Part shown: piece after piece, positions 21,205 to 31,615 of the stretch
Numbering within the stretch: the first letter of the stretch is position 1
Layout: every line of letters starts with the position of its first letter
Assembly (NCBI GenBank): GCA_951799405.1
Contig: OX637352.1
Location: 16,254,820-16,318,819, forward strand
Source: Agapetus fuscipes
Lineage: Eukaryota > Arthropoda > Insecta > Trichoptera > Glossosomatidae
Direction: 5' to 3'
DNA: 64,000 nucleotides
Program-made: the position numbers and the translations under genes
Notes under the pieces: model-generated
The model's input: the letters and a program-made list of their open reading frames with translations, nothing else
What the model was told of the DNA's origin: nothing
The model's database searches: none

Positions 21205-21815
21205 AAAGGTAAGATGGAATAAGCAGCTGTACTCCATTCGAAGATGTCTCCCCACAGATGCCATCAAGTCCATGGTGAACTTTTTTATCATCAGTAAACT
21301 CGACTACTGTAATTCAGCTAAAGAAGCAACTGAAGAGACTGCAGTCGGTCCAGAATGCAGCAGCGAGGCTTATATTTGGTCAGTCCAAAGTTTGCTACAT
21401 AACCTTCTGTACGAACTTCACTGGCTTCAGATTTTCCAGAGAATACAGTACCTACAAGCTGTGTGTACTCACCTTCAGGATACTAAATGGAGCAGCACCT
21501 CACTACCTGTCTGAACTGGTCACCAAAATGGATGTCACTACCCGCGGACAGACACTCAGATCCAGGGACTCAAATAAAAGTCTGCTCCAGCTGCCGCGCA
21601 GAGCCACGAGGACGGTGTTTGGTGACCGAGCCTTTAGCGTTGCTGCTCCGACGGCCTGGAATTCTCTTCCTGCGACCCTCAGGGAGCTGAAGACTGAGGC
21701 AGCTTTTCGCAAAGGGCTCAACACCTATTTTTTCAAAAACTCTTACAAAGCGCCTTTGCAGTGACTCAGTCACAAAAAGGCGCTATACAAATGTTATTTA
21801 TTATTATTATTAAGT
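21205..21815 (+). pseudogene. CR1/L2-like LINE C-terminal end
   Basis: Broken frames carry LPTDAIKSMVNFFIISKLDYCNS (shown in part: ISKLDYCNS), LHWLQIFQRIQY and FGDRAFSVAAPTAWNSLPAT, the C-terminal signature of CR1/L2/Rex1 proteins. The tail is GGCGCTATACAAATG plus ATT repeats. Confidence 0.8.
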
Positions 21816-21829
21816 GTTGACTATTTGAG

Positions 21830-22010
21830 AAATCATGGATAAAACCTTTTATTATGTGTAACTTCTCATAGTAAGTGAACTGATTATAAGAAGGTCCTCA
21901 TGGAAAACTTTTAAACTACAGGATTTTCACACTCTTTTGTGTTTTCTTTCGTAGAAAATAGAAAAAAATGAACATTCATCTGAGAAACCCATGTTAGTTT
22001 AGTATGTCAC
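21830..22010 (+). repeat. Unclassified dispersed repeat
   Basis: ACTTCTCATAGTAAGTGAACT, in shorter blocks, and TCTGAGAAACCCAT recur at 57600-57780. An inverted copy at 45070-45530 is split by a LINE tail. No ends could be fixed. Confidence 0.55.
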
Positions 22011-22239
22011 TTATTTAATTTTATCAATATAAAGCTCCAATTACTCAAGCAAGACCCAGACTTTACTTGAAGAGCCGGCAAGAAGTGTTAACACAGTGTT
22101 TGGAGAGCGTGCATTTACAGTTGCTGGTCCTCTAGCCTGGAACAAACACTAAAAAATCTCGCTCTCACAAAAATCAAACTTTATTATATTTTGTATTGTT
22201 TGTGTATTAACACTGTGAAAATTCATAATGTTTAGTTTA

Positions 22240-22445
22240 CAATTTTTTTGAAGGAATTCAAAGAAAACACTGTTTATTTTCACTAAAATATATTTAAAAA
22301 GATTAAATCTTTAAAAAAAATTACAAACGCGTTTTCGACCTAGTAGGTCATCATCAGGTATCATACCTACTAGGTCGAAAGATTTTAATCTTTCTAAATA
22401 AATTTTAGTGAAAATAAACAGTGTTTTCTTTGAATTCCTTCAAAA
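22240..22445. mobile_element. Penelope-like foldback with canonical hammerhead core
   Basis: The arms (GGAATTCAAAGAAAACACTG and inverse at 22417-22440) enclose two mirrored cores. Minus strand 22357-22329 reads CTGATGA, a GACCT/AGGTC stem, then GAAAACG, with all invariant hammerhead core bases in place. Confidence 0.65.
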
Positions 22446-22799
22446 AAATTGTAAATCAAACTTTATTTATTTCCCTCATTCAAAAACGGCTTCTTACATT
22501 GCATTGAATGTTGCTTGCTGAGTGTTGAGTGTACATGTGTAGGGAACATAAAGTAGAGATAGTAACAATTTCTTTCAATTATTATGAAATCTCTGTTATC
22601 GATTAAAGTTGTTGTATAACCATTATTCAATTCAATTAATTGATGCTCTATTATGTTACACTTTCAAATCAAAAAAAGTTGCACTTCTACGATCCCGGTA
22701 GTGATGAAATCTGTTAAGGAATAGCGATCCTGCATCCAAACACTGACAGTGAAATGTAGATATACCGTCGGATGCCGATTTTTTTTTAGATGCATCTCT

Positions 22800-23240
22800 T
22801 CTCCTTCTATAGTTTCAACCCTGGGGTTGGCTTGCAGCAATTTCTTTCACTCTTCTCCTCCATTCTTTCCTGTATTGTGCGGCTCTTTTAAGGTCTGCAT
22901 ATGATGAGCAGCGCACGTCCACCAACAGGTCCTCCAGGTATTCTTGGCGTGGGCGTCCCCTAGAGTTGATCCCCTCGGTCATCCCCTCCATTATGGCATG
23001 CAAGAGACCTTCTTGTCGTATTACGTGACAGATCCATCTTGCACGCCTTTCGGACAAGGTCCTGAGCAGATGCCTTCCTCCTTCGATTCTTTGGAGAACC
23101 TTCTCATTTGTAGTGTGGTCTCTCCAGGAAATTCCTAGTAGTCTTCTATATGACCACATCCCGAAAGCCTCTAGTCTCCGTTTATCTCTTTTGGATCGGC
23201 ACCATGTCTCGCAGCCGTACATTAAGGTATCTATCTGAGC
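22800..23240 (-). pseudogene. LINE reverse-transcriptase C-terminal fragment (YGCETW type)
   Basis: The frame begins MYGCETWCRSKRDKRRLEAF and continues WSYRRLLGISWRDHTTNEKV and GRPRQEYLEDLLVDV. This is the usual C-terminal region of RTE/Jockey-like LINE proteins. A close copy lies at 62310-62640. Confidence 0.8.
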
Positions 23241-23249
23241 GTAAAGCTC

Positions 23250-23510
23250 TTAAATCTAAATCTAAATCTAAGCTGCAAGGATATGTATCATTTGAGATTC
23301 ATATCAAATGCATTCCCACAAGCAGACACGTATAATTTCGCACTCACACCGCATGTGGACCTGCAATATAAAAACCCAATTCTCAAATGGACATAAGCCC
23401 TGCAACTCTTGCCGACCTTCCCTGAAACAGGGGTGACATTGGCAAAGTGAACCATTTTTTACAGTATGGGTGGTCAGCCTCATACCAACCTATAAGTCAA
23501 GGAATACAAT
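23250..23510 (-). repeat. GATTA-tail LINE 3' end (variant TAGATT tail)
   Basis: AAATCTAAATCTAAATCTAA at 23250 is the tail. The conserved body ends CTATAAGTCAAGGAATACAA. Confidence 0.85.
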
Positions 23511-23599
23511 TAAATAAGTCTAATATAGACATTTTTGAGTGTAATTTATTAAGATTTAAAAATCTAGCAATAAATTTCCTCCCAGCGTGTTGATAGTTG

Positions 23600-24160
23600 T
23601 GAGGTCGATGGCTCAGTTGGTACAGTGCTTGCATTCCATGCAGAGAGCGCGGGTTCGATCTCCCCCCCCCGGGGGATGTAGTAAATGATTTCCCGTTTCG
23701 CTGTTTATACAAAATCCAAAGTAAAATACCAGCAAGGCTTACTCAGCCCACGAGAGCTGGGCAATCCCCACTTCAACTGAAGTGGTTGGCGTAAGACCGG
23801 CCCACTTAGGGGCCGTCCATAAATTACGTCATCGATTTTGGCCGATTTTTGACCCCCCCCCCCCCCTCCTTTTGATGTAATAATGGATGAGCTTAATAAT
23901 TAATAATTTAATTGATTTGATTGATTTTGTAGAAATTGTAGAAATTGGTATTTACAAGAACGACGTCACTTTTGGTACTCGTACGTCATTTGCCATCATC
24001 CGCAGACCAGACTCCCCCCCCCCCCTTATTGCGAATGACGTAATCTATGGACAGCCCCTTATCTATAAAAATAAATAGGTTCCAGTCGCCGCATGCGAAA
24101 CCCTTTGGGGATAACGCGGCAAGTAGTTTCAATATATGTGTAGCTTAGTTGCGTTCACAT
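23600..24160 (+). mobile_element. Type B SINE, split by a Harbinger-like MITE
   Basis: Head GGTCGATGGCTCAGTTGGTA, B box GGTTCGATCTCC at 23651. The body continues after the MITE with CTATAAAAATAAATAGGTTC and ends in GTGTAGCTTAGTTGCGTT. Confidence 0.8.
23809..24058. mobile_element. PIF/Harbinger-like MITE, 250 bp
   Basis: The ends GGGGCCGTCCATAAATTACG and CGTAATCTATGGACAGCCCC are inverted. TTA flanks each side (23806-23808, 24059-24061), the three-base duplication of PIF/Harbinger elements. Runs of C lie near both ends. It interrupts a plus-strand type B SINE. Confidence 0.75.
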
Positions 24161-24237
24161 TGAACTATCAAAAGTTACGTTTTACAATATGACTACTACG
24201 CTAGTTACCATCTTTTTTATGATCAAGTAACTTGTCT

Positions 24238-25435
24238 TTCGTTAATTCGACGTTCATTGACTTATAGGTTAATATGCGGCTGACCCCCCATTCTGTAAAA
24301 AATGATTCACTTTGCCAATCTTACCCCTGTTTCAGGGAAGGACGGCAAAAGTTGCAGGGTGTATGTCCATTTGAGATTTCGGTTTGTATCTTGTAGTTTC
24401 ACATGCGGCATGTGCAAGGGCGAACTTGTACCCACGTGTCTGCTTGTGAGAATGCATATGAAGGGTACAGGGGAAAAAGGATCATTGTCAATTTTTCAGC
24501 AAAAAAAACTAACAATGCCATCTAGTGCAAAATAAAGGTAGCTTCTTGTCTAGATTTCCGAAAAACGCTTAAAACGATCATAGTCTACAACAGACTCAAA
24601 AATAGATTGTATGACTGTATTATAAAAAGATCAATGTCACCTTGTTGCAGAAAGAAAGATCATTGTCTAATGGACATTGATCTTTTTTTTTCATTTTGAC
24701 AGCCGGCTGTCAGTCAGTTCACAGATTCTTATTAGGCTAATTTAAATATTAGCTTTTAAATTTGTTAATAATTATAATATTTTTACTACTTATAACTAGA
24801 ATATTTTGAGTAAATAGTGTTACAATTAAAATAAATGAATACTAAAATTAGAAAAAAGATCAATGTCAATTGACTATGATCCTTGTTGCAAGTAATATTT
24901 TCTAAATATTCTTTATTGTTATGGTTACTCAAAGAAAATAAATAATTAAGAATTCAAAACCAAATTATTAAATAAGCTATAAAAAATAGTTTTAATTGCT
25001 ACTATAGTAAGTTGTTTCATAAACAGTTATACAAAGTAAATAATGTTTTTTCCTTTTTCTCACAATGATTTACTTTTGACAGTGATCCTTCTTCCCCTGT
25101 ACCCTTCATATAGTGTTAATCCCCAAAGTTACACATCTTTGCAACTTAGATCTAAATCAAAATCTAATCTAAATCTAATTTGCAAAGATATGTATCGTTT
25201 GAGATACATATTAAATGCATTACCACAAGCAGACACGCATAATTTCGCGCTCACACATGCCGCATGCCCGCATGTGGACCTAAAATATCAAAAACCCAAT
25301 CTCAAATGAACATTAACCCTGCAACTCTTACCGACCTTCCCTGAAACAGGGGTGACATTGGCAAAGTGAACCATTTTTTACAGTATGGGGGGGTCCCGGG
25401 TCAGCCTCATACCAACCTATAAGTCAAGAAAAAGA
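24238..25435. repeat. Two GATTA-tail LINE 3' ends in opposite orientations
   Basis: The plus-strand copy is 24238-24459 plus 25108-25145, split by the 648-bp MITE. The minus-strand copy follows at 25145-25435, so the two meet tail to tail at TTGCAACTTAGATCTAAATC. Confidence 0.8.
24460..25107. mobile_element. MITE of 648 bp with repeated GATCAATGTC motifs
   Basis: The ends GAAGGGTACAGGGGAA and TTCCCCTGTACCCTTC are inverted, and ATAT flanks both sides. Inside, GATCAATGTCA or GATCATTGTC recurs about six times in both orientations, with a palindromic pair near 24650-24690. It is inserted in a GATTA-tail LINE end (24238-24459 plus 25108-25145). Confidence 0.75.
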
Positions 25436-25734
25436 TAAGATTAAATAACGTCTTATAGATCGATATCTCTGTATAAAGATTACTAAATAAATGTCGGCCA
25501 CTTACCTTCGTATATCTGCGCTATGACTCTCTACTCCGTTACAATAATTATAGTTAAAAGGAAGCAGGGCATAAGCGACGTTTTGATCAAAAATGAGTTA
25601 TTTTTATTTTATTTTATTGAGGAGAAAATACAGATACAGACACAATTATAAAAACAAGAGAAATGGATACATATACAGTACAGTGCCTTAATCCTGAAAA
25701 AAATCCCACAATTCTATAATCTATAATCTATAAT

Positions 25735-26510
25735 CTAAGTTGCAAGGATATATTCATTTAAAGCTCTCAGATGTATGCCCACAAACCAACAAGTGTAGTT
25801 CGCGCTTACAAATGCTGAATGTGTACTTACAAATAAAATCCAAACCTCAAATGAACATAAGCCCCACAACTTTTGCCGACCTTCCCTGAAACAGGGGTGA
25901 CATTGGCAAAGTGAACCATTTTTTACAGTATGGGTGGTCAGCCTCATACCAACCTATAAGTCAAGGAATACGAGTAATAAATGACATTTAAGTTTACAAA
26001 AAAAACAACAAAACCTTAAAAATAAATCTATACAAAAAAAGTCAAAAATTTCTTACGCAAAAAATGTAGCAAACTAATAAACCAACATTACAAATCAGCA
26101 TTGCAGATTAGCCGCCACTTCTTCCTGTCCTTGCATACTTCTTTCATTTCATCCAGAGTCAAAACCTTTTTCACACAAGCTCTCCTTTTATTATGACTCT
26201 GGATATCCCATTCACTCGCTATTTCGAAAATTTGGTCCATCCATACCTTTCTCGGTCTTCCTCTTCCACGACATCCATCTATTCTAGCAACATATACTTT
26301 CTTCGTCAATCTTTCATCACTCATTCTCTCCATGTGCCCGAACCATCTTAACACACTTCTTTTAATCTTCACTTTCACACTTTCCCTTACACCACATTCT
26401 TCTCTTACAAAATCATTCCTCACCCTGTCACTTCGTTTTTTCCCAATCATACTTCTTAGTTTGATTACTATGATTTGTTTATTTCTAAAATGTAATTTGC
26501 TGTCTATGTT
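25735..26510 (-). pseudogene. LINE 3' end with the best-preserved C-terminal frame
   Basis: Frame 26540-26088 reads GKKRSDRVRNDFVREECGV, LRWFGHMERMSDERLTKKVY, GCRGRGRPRKVWMDQIFEIA and KKVLTLDEMKEVCKDRKKWR. The GATTA-tail 3' UTR follows to 25735. This copy shows that the many short tails here are 5'-truncated members of one LINE. Confidence 0.85.
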
Positions 26511-26765
26511 CCTTGACTTATAGAGTCTTATTCCACCCATGCTGTAGAAAATACTTCACTTTGCCAGTGTCACCCCTGTTTCAGGGAAGGACGGCAAGAG
26601 TTGCGGGTGTATGTCCATTTGAGATTTGGTATTTATGTTGTAGGTTCACATGCGGCATGTGCAAGCGCGAACTTGTACGTGTATGCTTGTGAGAATGCAT
26701 ATAATGTTAATCTCCAATTTGTAATATATTATCTTTGCAACTTAGATTAGATTAGATTAGTTTAG
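26508..26765 (+). repeat. GATTA-tail LINE 3' end
   Basis: From CCTTGACTTATAGAG to the pure tail TTAGATTAGATTAGATTAG. It is placed head to head with the copy at 25735-26510. Confidence 0.88.
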
Positions 26766-26796
26766 ATCCTACATAAAATTTTCCGCTCTTTCTAAT

Positions 26797-26971
26797 GCGC
26801 TAACTCCCATAGCTCTACAATGAGCTAGCTCCCATAGCTCTACAATGAGCTAGCTCCCATAGCTCTACAATGAGCTAGCTCCCATAGCTCTACAATGAGC
26901 TAGCTCCCATAGCTCTACAATGAGCTAGCTCCCATAGCTCTACAATGAGCTAGCTCCCATAGCTCTACAAT
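26797..26971. repeat. 25-bp tandem array, seven copies
   Basis: AGCTAGCTCCCATAGCTCTA plus CAATG repeats seven times with almost no change. Only the first unit differs, with CTAACT for CTAGCT. Confidence 0.95.
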
Positions 26972-27327
26972 AATTTTTGTGTTGTTTATCGCTTGTGTCA
27001 TAAAAAAATTTACAACATCGTAAAACCACATTAATAGGAAAACCAATAAATGCCTTTATTTTATTTTTATTTTAGAGCTGTTTTGATTTTTTCGGTATGA
27101 TAAAAATACAAAAAGTTATGCCATTTTTCTGCAATCTCAAACTTTAAACTGCTCTCTTGTACCTATATCTTGTAGCTAATGTACCTACATCATCTTTCCT
27201 GTTCAAATTCCATCATATTATTACACACTTCCGAGAAATATTTAACCGAGGTCCTCACCAGAATTAGGCAATCAAATTTGATGTGTCAATTAAATATTGA
27301 TTGGAGGTTGGGCAGCACTTAGTTTGT

Positions 27328-27475
27328 ACAGGTCGCGTCATGTAAAAAGAACGCTAGCAGCAAGCTGCGCAGTAGGCGATTTATCAGTCTATCTGGTCCT
27401 TGCGCGAATGTAACCTATGCGCAAACACACCACGTCCACTTCTTCTCAGCGTTCTTTATACATTACGCGACCTGT
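27328..27475. mobile_element. MITE, 148 bp, supplying the stop of the minus-strand precursor exon
   Basis: The arms ACAGGTCGCGTCATGTAAAA and, inverted, ACAGGTCGCGTAATGTATAA continue to AAGAACGCT. The right arm overlaps the end of the open frame that runs down from 28655, and the TAA stop lies inside it. Confidence 0.75.
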
Positions 27476-28655
27476 GACGTAGTGTGACGCTCCACGGCCT
27501 GCTACTTCTAGTAGGGTCTTGCTTTAATCGCCAACCATTCAAGTTATACAAAGTTCCTTTATTACGAACGCTGTTATTTGGTTTACGACTCGGCTTGCCT
27601 CTTGATTTATGTTTTCGATTACCTCTTGTATTATCTCTTGGCGAAGATTCCGGCTTTGCTCTTGGACGCATGCTTTGTTTGACGAGTTTTTGGCTTTGTT
27701 TGACAAGTTTTTGGCCATGTGGTTTATAAGTCTCACAACCTGGTCGATTGAAATCATTCTTACAATCATTTTCTTCACTAATATTCCCAACATCTAAAAT
27801 TCCTTGTTGCATCATCCTCTTTTGTCGGCTATGGACTCTCCCACCAAATTGTACAACATTATTGTCCTGTTGATGTTGAGTTTTATATCTAATTTGACTG
27901 TCTGATCCACGTTTGTGCGGTACAACAAATTCCACTGACGTATTGTCAATTATGTTAGATTCAACACGTTTTAGATCTTCATCATTTGAACTAAAATCAA
28001 CAGTTCCCTTTGTTTTTTCATCATTTTTGTCTTCTACAGATTTATCCTCTGAAAGATTTTTCATGTCTGAACCACGAGAACCATGCACAACCAAATCCAG
28101 AGACTTGTTGTCAATTGTACCAGATTCAACACTCTTTAGATCTTCATCATTTGAACTAAAATCCACAATGTCCTCATTGCTTTTGTCTCCAACAGATTCA
28201 CCATTTGAAAGCTCTTCCATATTTGACCACATGTCTGAACCACGTGTACGATGCACAACTAATTCCAAAGACTTATCGTCAATTGTACCAGATTCAACAT
28301 TCTTTACATCTTTAACATTGGAACCAAAATCCTTTGTGTTTTTATCGCTTTTGTCTTCAACAGATTTCCTTTCTGCAAGATCTTTCATATTTGACTTATA
28401 TGTATATTGATTTGGTTGAATAATGTTGGTTAATAGACTGATATCCTCAAAGACTTCATTCTCATTTGGAACTAAAAGCTTTTGGAGGCTGCCATCGTCA
28501 TATTCCTGAATCCTGGAGCTTCCAACACTCTCTGTTTCACCAATTCCTTGTGGTGAGATGAACGAGTCAGTTTCTTCCTTGGATGACAGTGCAAAGGTCT
28601 CAAGGTCAAGGTCATGGGGTTTCGTACCATGGCTTTCGAAGTCAGGATCTTCAAA
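27456..28655 (-). CDS. Large 3' exon of an unrecognised precursor-like protein (399 codons plus stop)
   Basis: This is the longest convincing open frame in the window. A strong acceptor (pyrimidine tract then TTTCAG) precedes it at 28656, so upstream exons and any signal peptide lie elsewhere. Residues are counted within the exon. Residues 90-252 are three imperfect repeats of about 52 residues, each Asp/Glu/Lys/Ser-rich and ending in LVVH or FVVP, basic residues and RGSD. A furin-type RQKR lies at 277-280. After it comes a segment with two cysteines eight residues apart (DCKN...PGCE), a very basic Arg/Lys/Pro stretch, and near the end LYNLNGWRLKQDP. The layout resembles a secreted prohormone or an extracellular acidic protein, but I recognise no family. 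The last six codons and the stop come from a 148-bp MITE. The missing N-terminus is probably upstream on the minus strand. Confidence 0.65.
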   Translation of the reverse strand, partial: FEDPDFESHGTKPHDLDLETFALSSKEETDSFISPQGIGETESVGSSRIQEYDDGSLQKLLVPNENEVFEDISLLTNIIQPNQYTYKSNMKDLAERKSVEDKSDKNTKDFGSNVKDVKNVESGTIDDKSLELVVHRTRGSDMWSNMEELSNGESVGDKSNEDIVDFSSNDEDLKSVESGTIDNKSLDLVVHGSRGSDMKNLSEDKSVEDKNDEKTKGTVDFSSNDEDLKRVESNIIDNTSVEFVVPHKRGSDSQIRYKTQHQQDNNVVQFGGRVHSRQKRMMQQGILDVGNISEENDCKNDFNRPGCETYKPHGQKLVKQSQKLVKQSMRPRAKPESSPRDNTRGNRKHKSRGKPSRKPNNSVRNKGTLYNLNGWRLKQDPTRSSRPWSVTLRHRSRNV

Positions 28656-28699
28656 CTGAAAGAAAAAAAACTGTAAGTTGCGAATATTTGAAAAGAGTT

Positions 28700-29449
28700 C
28701 CGTTTGATAGCTCAATTGCTAGATTGCATTTGTTCAATGCTAGAAGTCTGGGATTCGATCCCCACCAAGGTTGTCAGAAATGATTTCTTGTTTGGTTGTG
28801 AAATTAAATTTAAAGTTTCAAGGAAGTTCATATTTAATGCATGCCCACAGACAGGCACGTGCAAGTTTTGGCTTACAAATGCTGCATGTGTCTTGTGCAC
28901 TTGCAATTTAAAAACCAAACCTAAAATTAACATAAGCCCAGCAACTATTGCCGACCTTCTCTGTAAAAACGCAACTAAGCTACACATAAAGTGTAACTTT
29001 TTGCCTGCGTTATTCCCGAAGGGGTCGCATGTGGCGATTCGGGACATATTTATTTTGACGGGTAAGGGGGCCGGCCTCTCACCAACCACTTTCAGTTGAA
29101 GTGGGGGTTTCCCAGCTCCCGGGGGGCTGGTTCTCATTTCTTGTGAAGCCTGAGTAAACCTTGAGATCGAACCCTTGCTCTCGGCATGGAATGTAAGCAT
29201 TCTACCAATTGAGCTATCGACCTGTTTACATGCTTGGTCGTCGTCGCTACAAAGCGCCAATTCTCAAGTTGCTGTAAGGCTGGATGGACCTTTAGTGACA
29301 GGTCATTGGTAAAGGTTTATGAATTTTTCAACCCAGCGAAGAGCAAATTTGAAAATATAAATGGTATATTTTTTGTGCTCCGCCGGGATTCGAACCCACA
29401 ACCTTCCATTCAGAGTCCGAAGTGTTACCACTGAACTACGGACCGGTCA
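28700..29449. mobile_element. SINE cluster: type B head (+), LINE tail, composite B plus A (-)
   Basis: 28704-28800 is a plus-strand type B head. 28825-28965 is a minus-strand GATTA-family remnant. 28968-29449 is a full composite SINE on the minus strand, from TAAAAACGCAACTAAGCTAC to CTACGGACCGGTC. Confidence 0.8.
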
Positions 29450-29604
29450 AAGGGGTGAAATTAGCAAAGTGAAACATTTTTACAGCATGTCAGGTCATCC
29501 TCATATCAGCCTATAAGTCAAGGAAAACGATAAGGGAATTATTAATAAAATCTATTTGTATATATTTAACGCTGGAAGCAAATTTGTATACGTAGTTCGC
29601 AGAT

Positions 29605-29905
29605 TTCCAACAGTCTTGTCGATAGCTCAGTTGGTAGAGTGCTTGCATTCCATGCCGAGATCTCGGGTTCGAATCCCACCGAGGGCGTCTGAAATGATTT
29701 CAAAGATATACCGGCAAGGTTTACTCATCCTTCACAAGAAATGGGTACCAGCCCTCTCGGAAGCTGGGAGACCCCCACTTCAACTGAATGGGTTGGCGTA
29801 AGGCCGGCCCACTTACCTGTAAAAATATGTAGGTTCAACTCGCCACATGCGACGCCTTCCGGGATAACGCGGCAAGAAGTTAGACTATATGTGTAGCTTA
29901 GTTGA
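29605..29905 (+). mobile_element. Type B tRNA-derived SINE
   Basis: GTCGATAGCTCAGTTGGTAG at 29619 and GGTTCGAATCCC at 29667 are good A and B boxes. It ends TATATGTGTAGCTTAGTTG. Confidence 0.85.
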
Positions 29906-30239
29906 TTCAAGCAATCTAGTAGGTGTATTATCTTATTTTGCATTAAACGACTTGTTTACAAAATGCAATAAGCGTCTTATCTAATCTAATCTAAGTTTCA
30001 AATACATATATCGCACGTTTAATAATAAAGAGCAATGACTCAAAAAACATGAATGTTGGGAAATCACGTTTAAAGTTCAGACAACCAGTACAACTTGTAT
30101 GGGATGAAAAAGGCGGCCGATGTTTTATCTCGGTCATATTCGTCCAAATTGAACGGCTTTCGCATTCTACCTATTCTTCTCGCATTGTTCTTGCGTTTTA
30201 TTACAAAATCTCGATTTTCCCAATTTTCGAGTTATTTCT

Positions 30240-30490
30240 CTTTAGTATTAAACGTGCGATATGTTACATTAAAGATTCACATTATATGCATTTTCACAAG
30301 CAGACATGTAATAAGTTCACGCTTTAACATGTCGCATGTGGACTTAAACAAAAACCCGAATCTCAAATGAACATACACCCTGCAACTCTTACCGACCTTT
30401 CCCTGAAACAGGGGTGACATTGGCAAATGTTTTTCTACAGCATGGGTGGTCAGCCGCATACCAACCTATAAGTCAAGGAACACACACAAC
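30240..30490 (-). repeat. GATTA-tail LINE 3' end
   Basis: The body CCCTGAAACAGGGGTGACAT matches the family. The tail side, TCTAATCTAATCTAAG, is displaced to 29980, with 30000-30250 (AATCACGTTTAAAGTTCAGA ... GTATTAAACGTGCGATATG) inserted. That insert's ends TCGCACGTTTAATA and TATTAAACGTGCGA are inverted, so it is probably a MITE. Confidence 0.7.
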
Positions 30491-31615
30491 AAATAACATA
30501 TTTGAAATAAACAAATAATAAGTACCATGCATAAACATTAAAAACAAGTACAAAATATAAAATTCAAATTATAAATTTAAATGATCTAGCTGCCAACATT
30601 ACAGATCAACCGCCATTTCTTTCTGTCCTTATATTACTTACTTCTTTCAATGCATCCAGAGTCATAACCTTTTCATGCAAGCTCTCCTTTTATTATGACT
30701 GGATAATGGATATCCAGTGCCGGCGCTAGGGTTGGGCGCGGTCGGGCGACCGCCCAGGGCGCCGGGTATGAAGGGGCGCCGCAGGCGCCCCTTTATATTT
30801 TTTAGTAATTTTGAAGTTTTTGGGGCATTAAAACTCAAAAATATTTATTTTTCGTAAACAGTAAAAATTGAACCAGTAAAATAATTGTTAGATACATTCT
30901 TAGAAAGAGAAATGAAAACAATAATATTTTTATTTTGTTATTGCTAGGTATATTTATTTTTACTTCTTACTTAAAAAAAGGTACTTATGTATTTCACGAC
31001 CTTGTTTTTTATTTCGTTAAATGTTTTGATTATGAATGACTGAAATTATTTTAAGTAAGATGATTTAATTTAAGAAATGGACTATCTAAGAAGTATGATT
31101 GGAAAAAAAACGAAGTGACAGGGTTAGGAATGGTCTTGTAAGAGAAGAATGTGATGTAAGAGAAAGTGTGAAATTGAAGAATAAAAGAAGTTTGCTAAGA
31201 TGATTCGGGTATATGGAGAGAATGAGTGATGAAAGACTGACGAAGAAAGTATATGTTGCAAGAACAGATGGATGTAGTGGTAGAGGAAGACCGAGAAAAG
31301 TATAGATGGATCAAATTTTTGAAATAGCGAATGAATGGGATTTCCAGAGATGGAAAAGAGATATAGATTTATTTTTAAGGTTTTGTTCTTTTTTTATACT
31401 TAAACGTTATTTATTATTTGTATACCTTGACTTATAGGTTGGTATGAGGCTGACCACCCATACTATAAAAAATGGTTCACTTTGTCAATGTCACCCCTGT
31501 GTTAGGGAAGGTCGGCAAAAGTTGTAGCGCTTATGTTCATTTGAGGTTTGGATTTTATTTGTAAGTACCCATTCAGCATTTGTAAGTGCGAACTACAGTG
31601 TTTGTTTGTGGGCAT

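Noticed and set aside
27456..27560. Resemblance of LYNLNGWRL near the end of the precursor exon to kisspeptin- or galanin-like peptides
   Set aside because: Only a few residues match, no amidation or cleavage site follows, and the end of the frame is MITE-derived. Likely coincidence.
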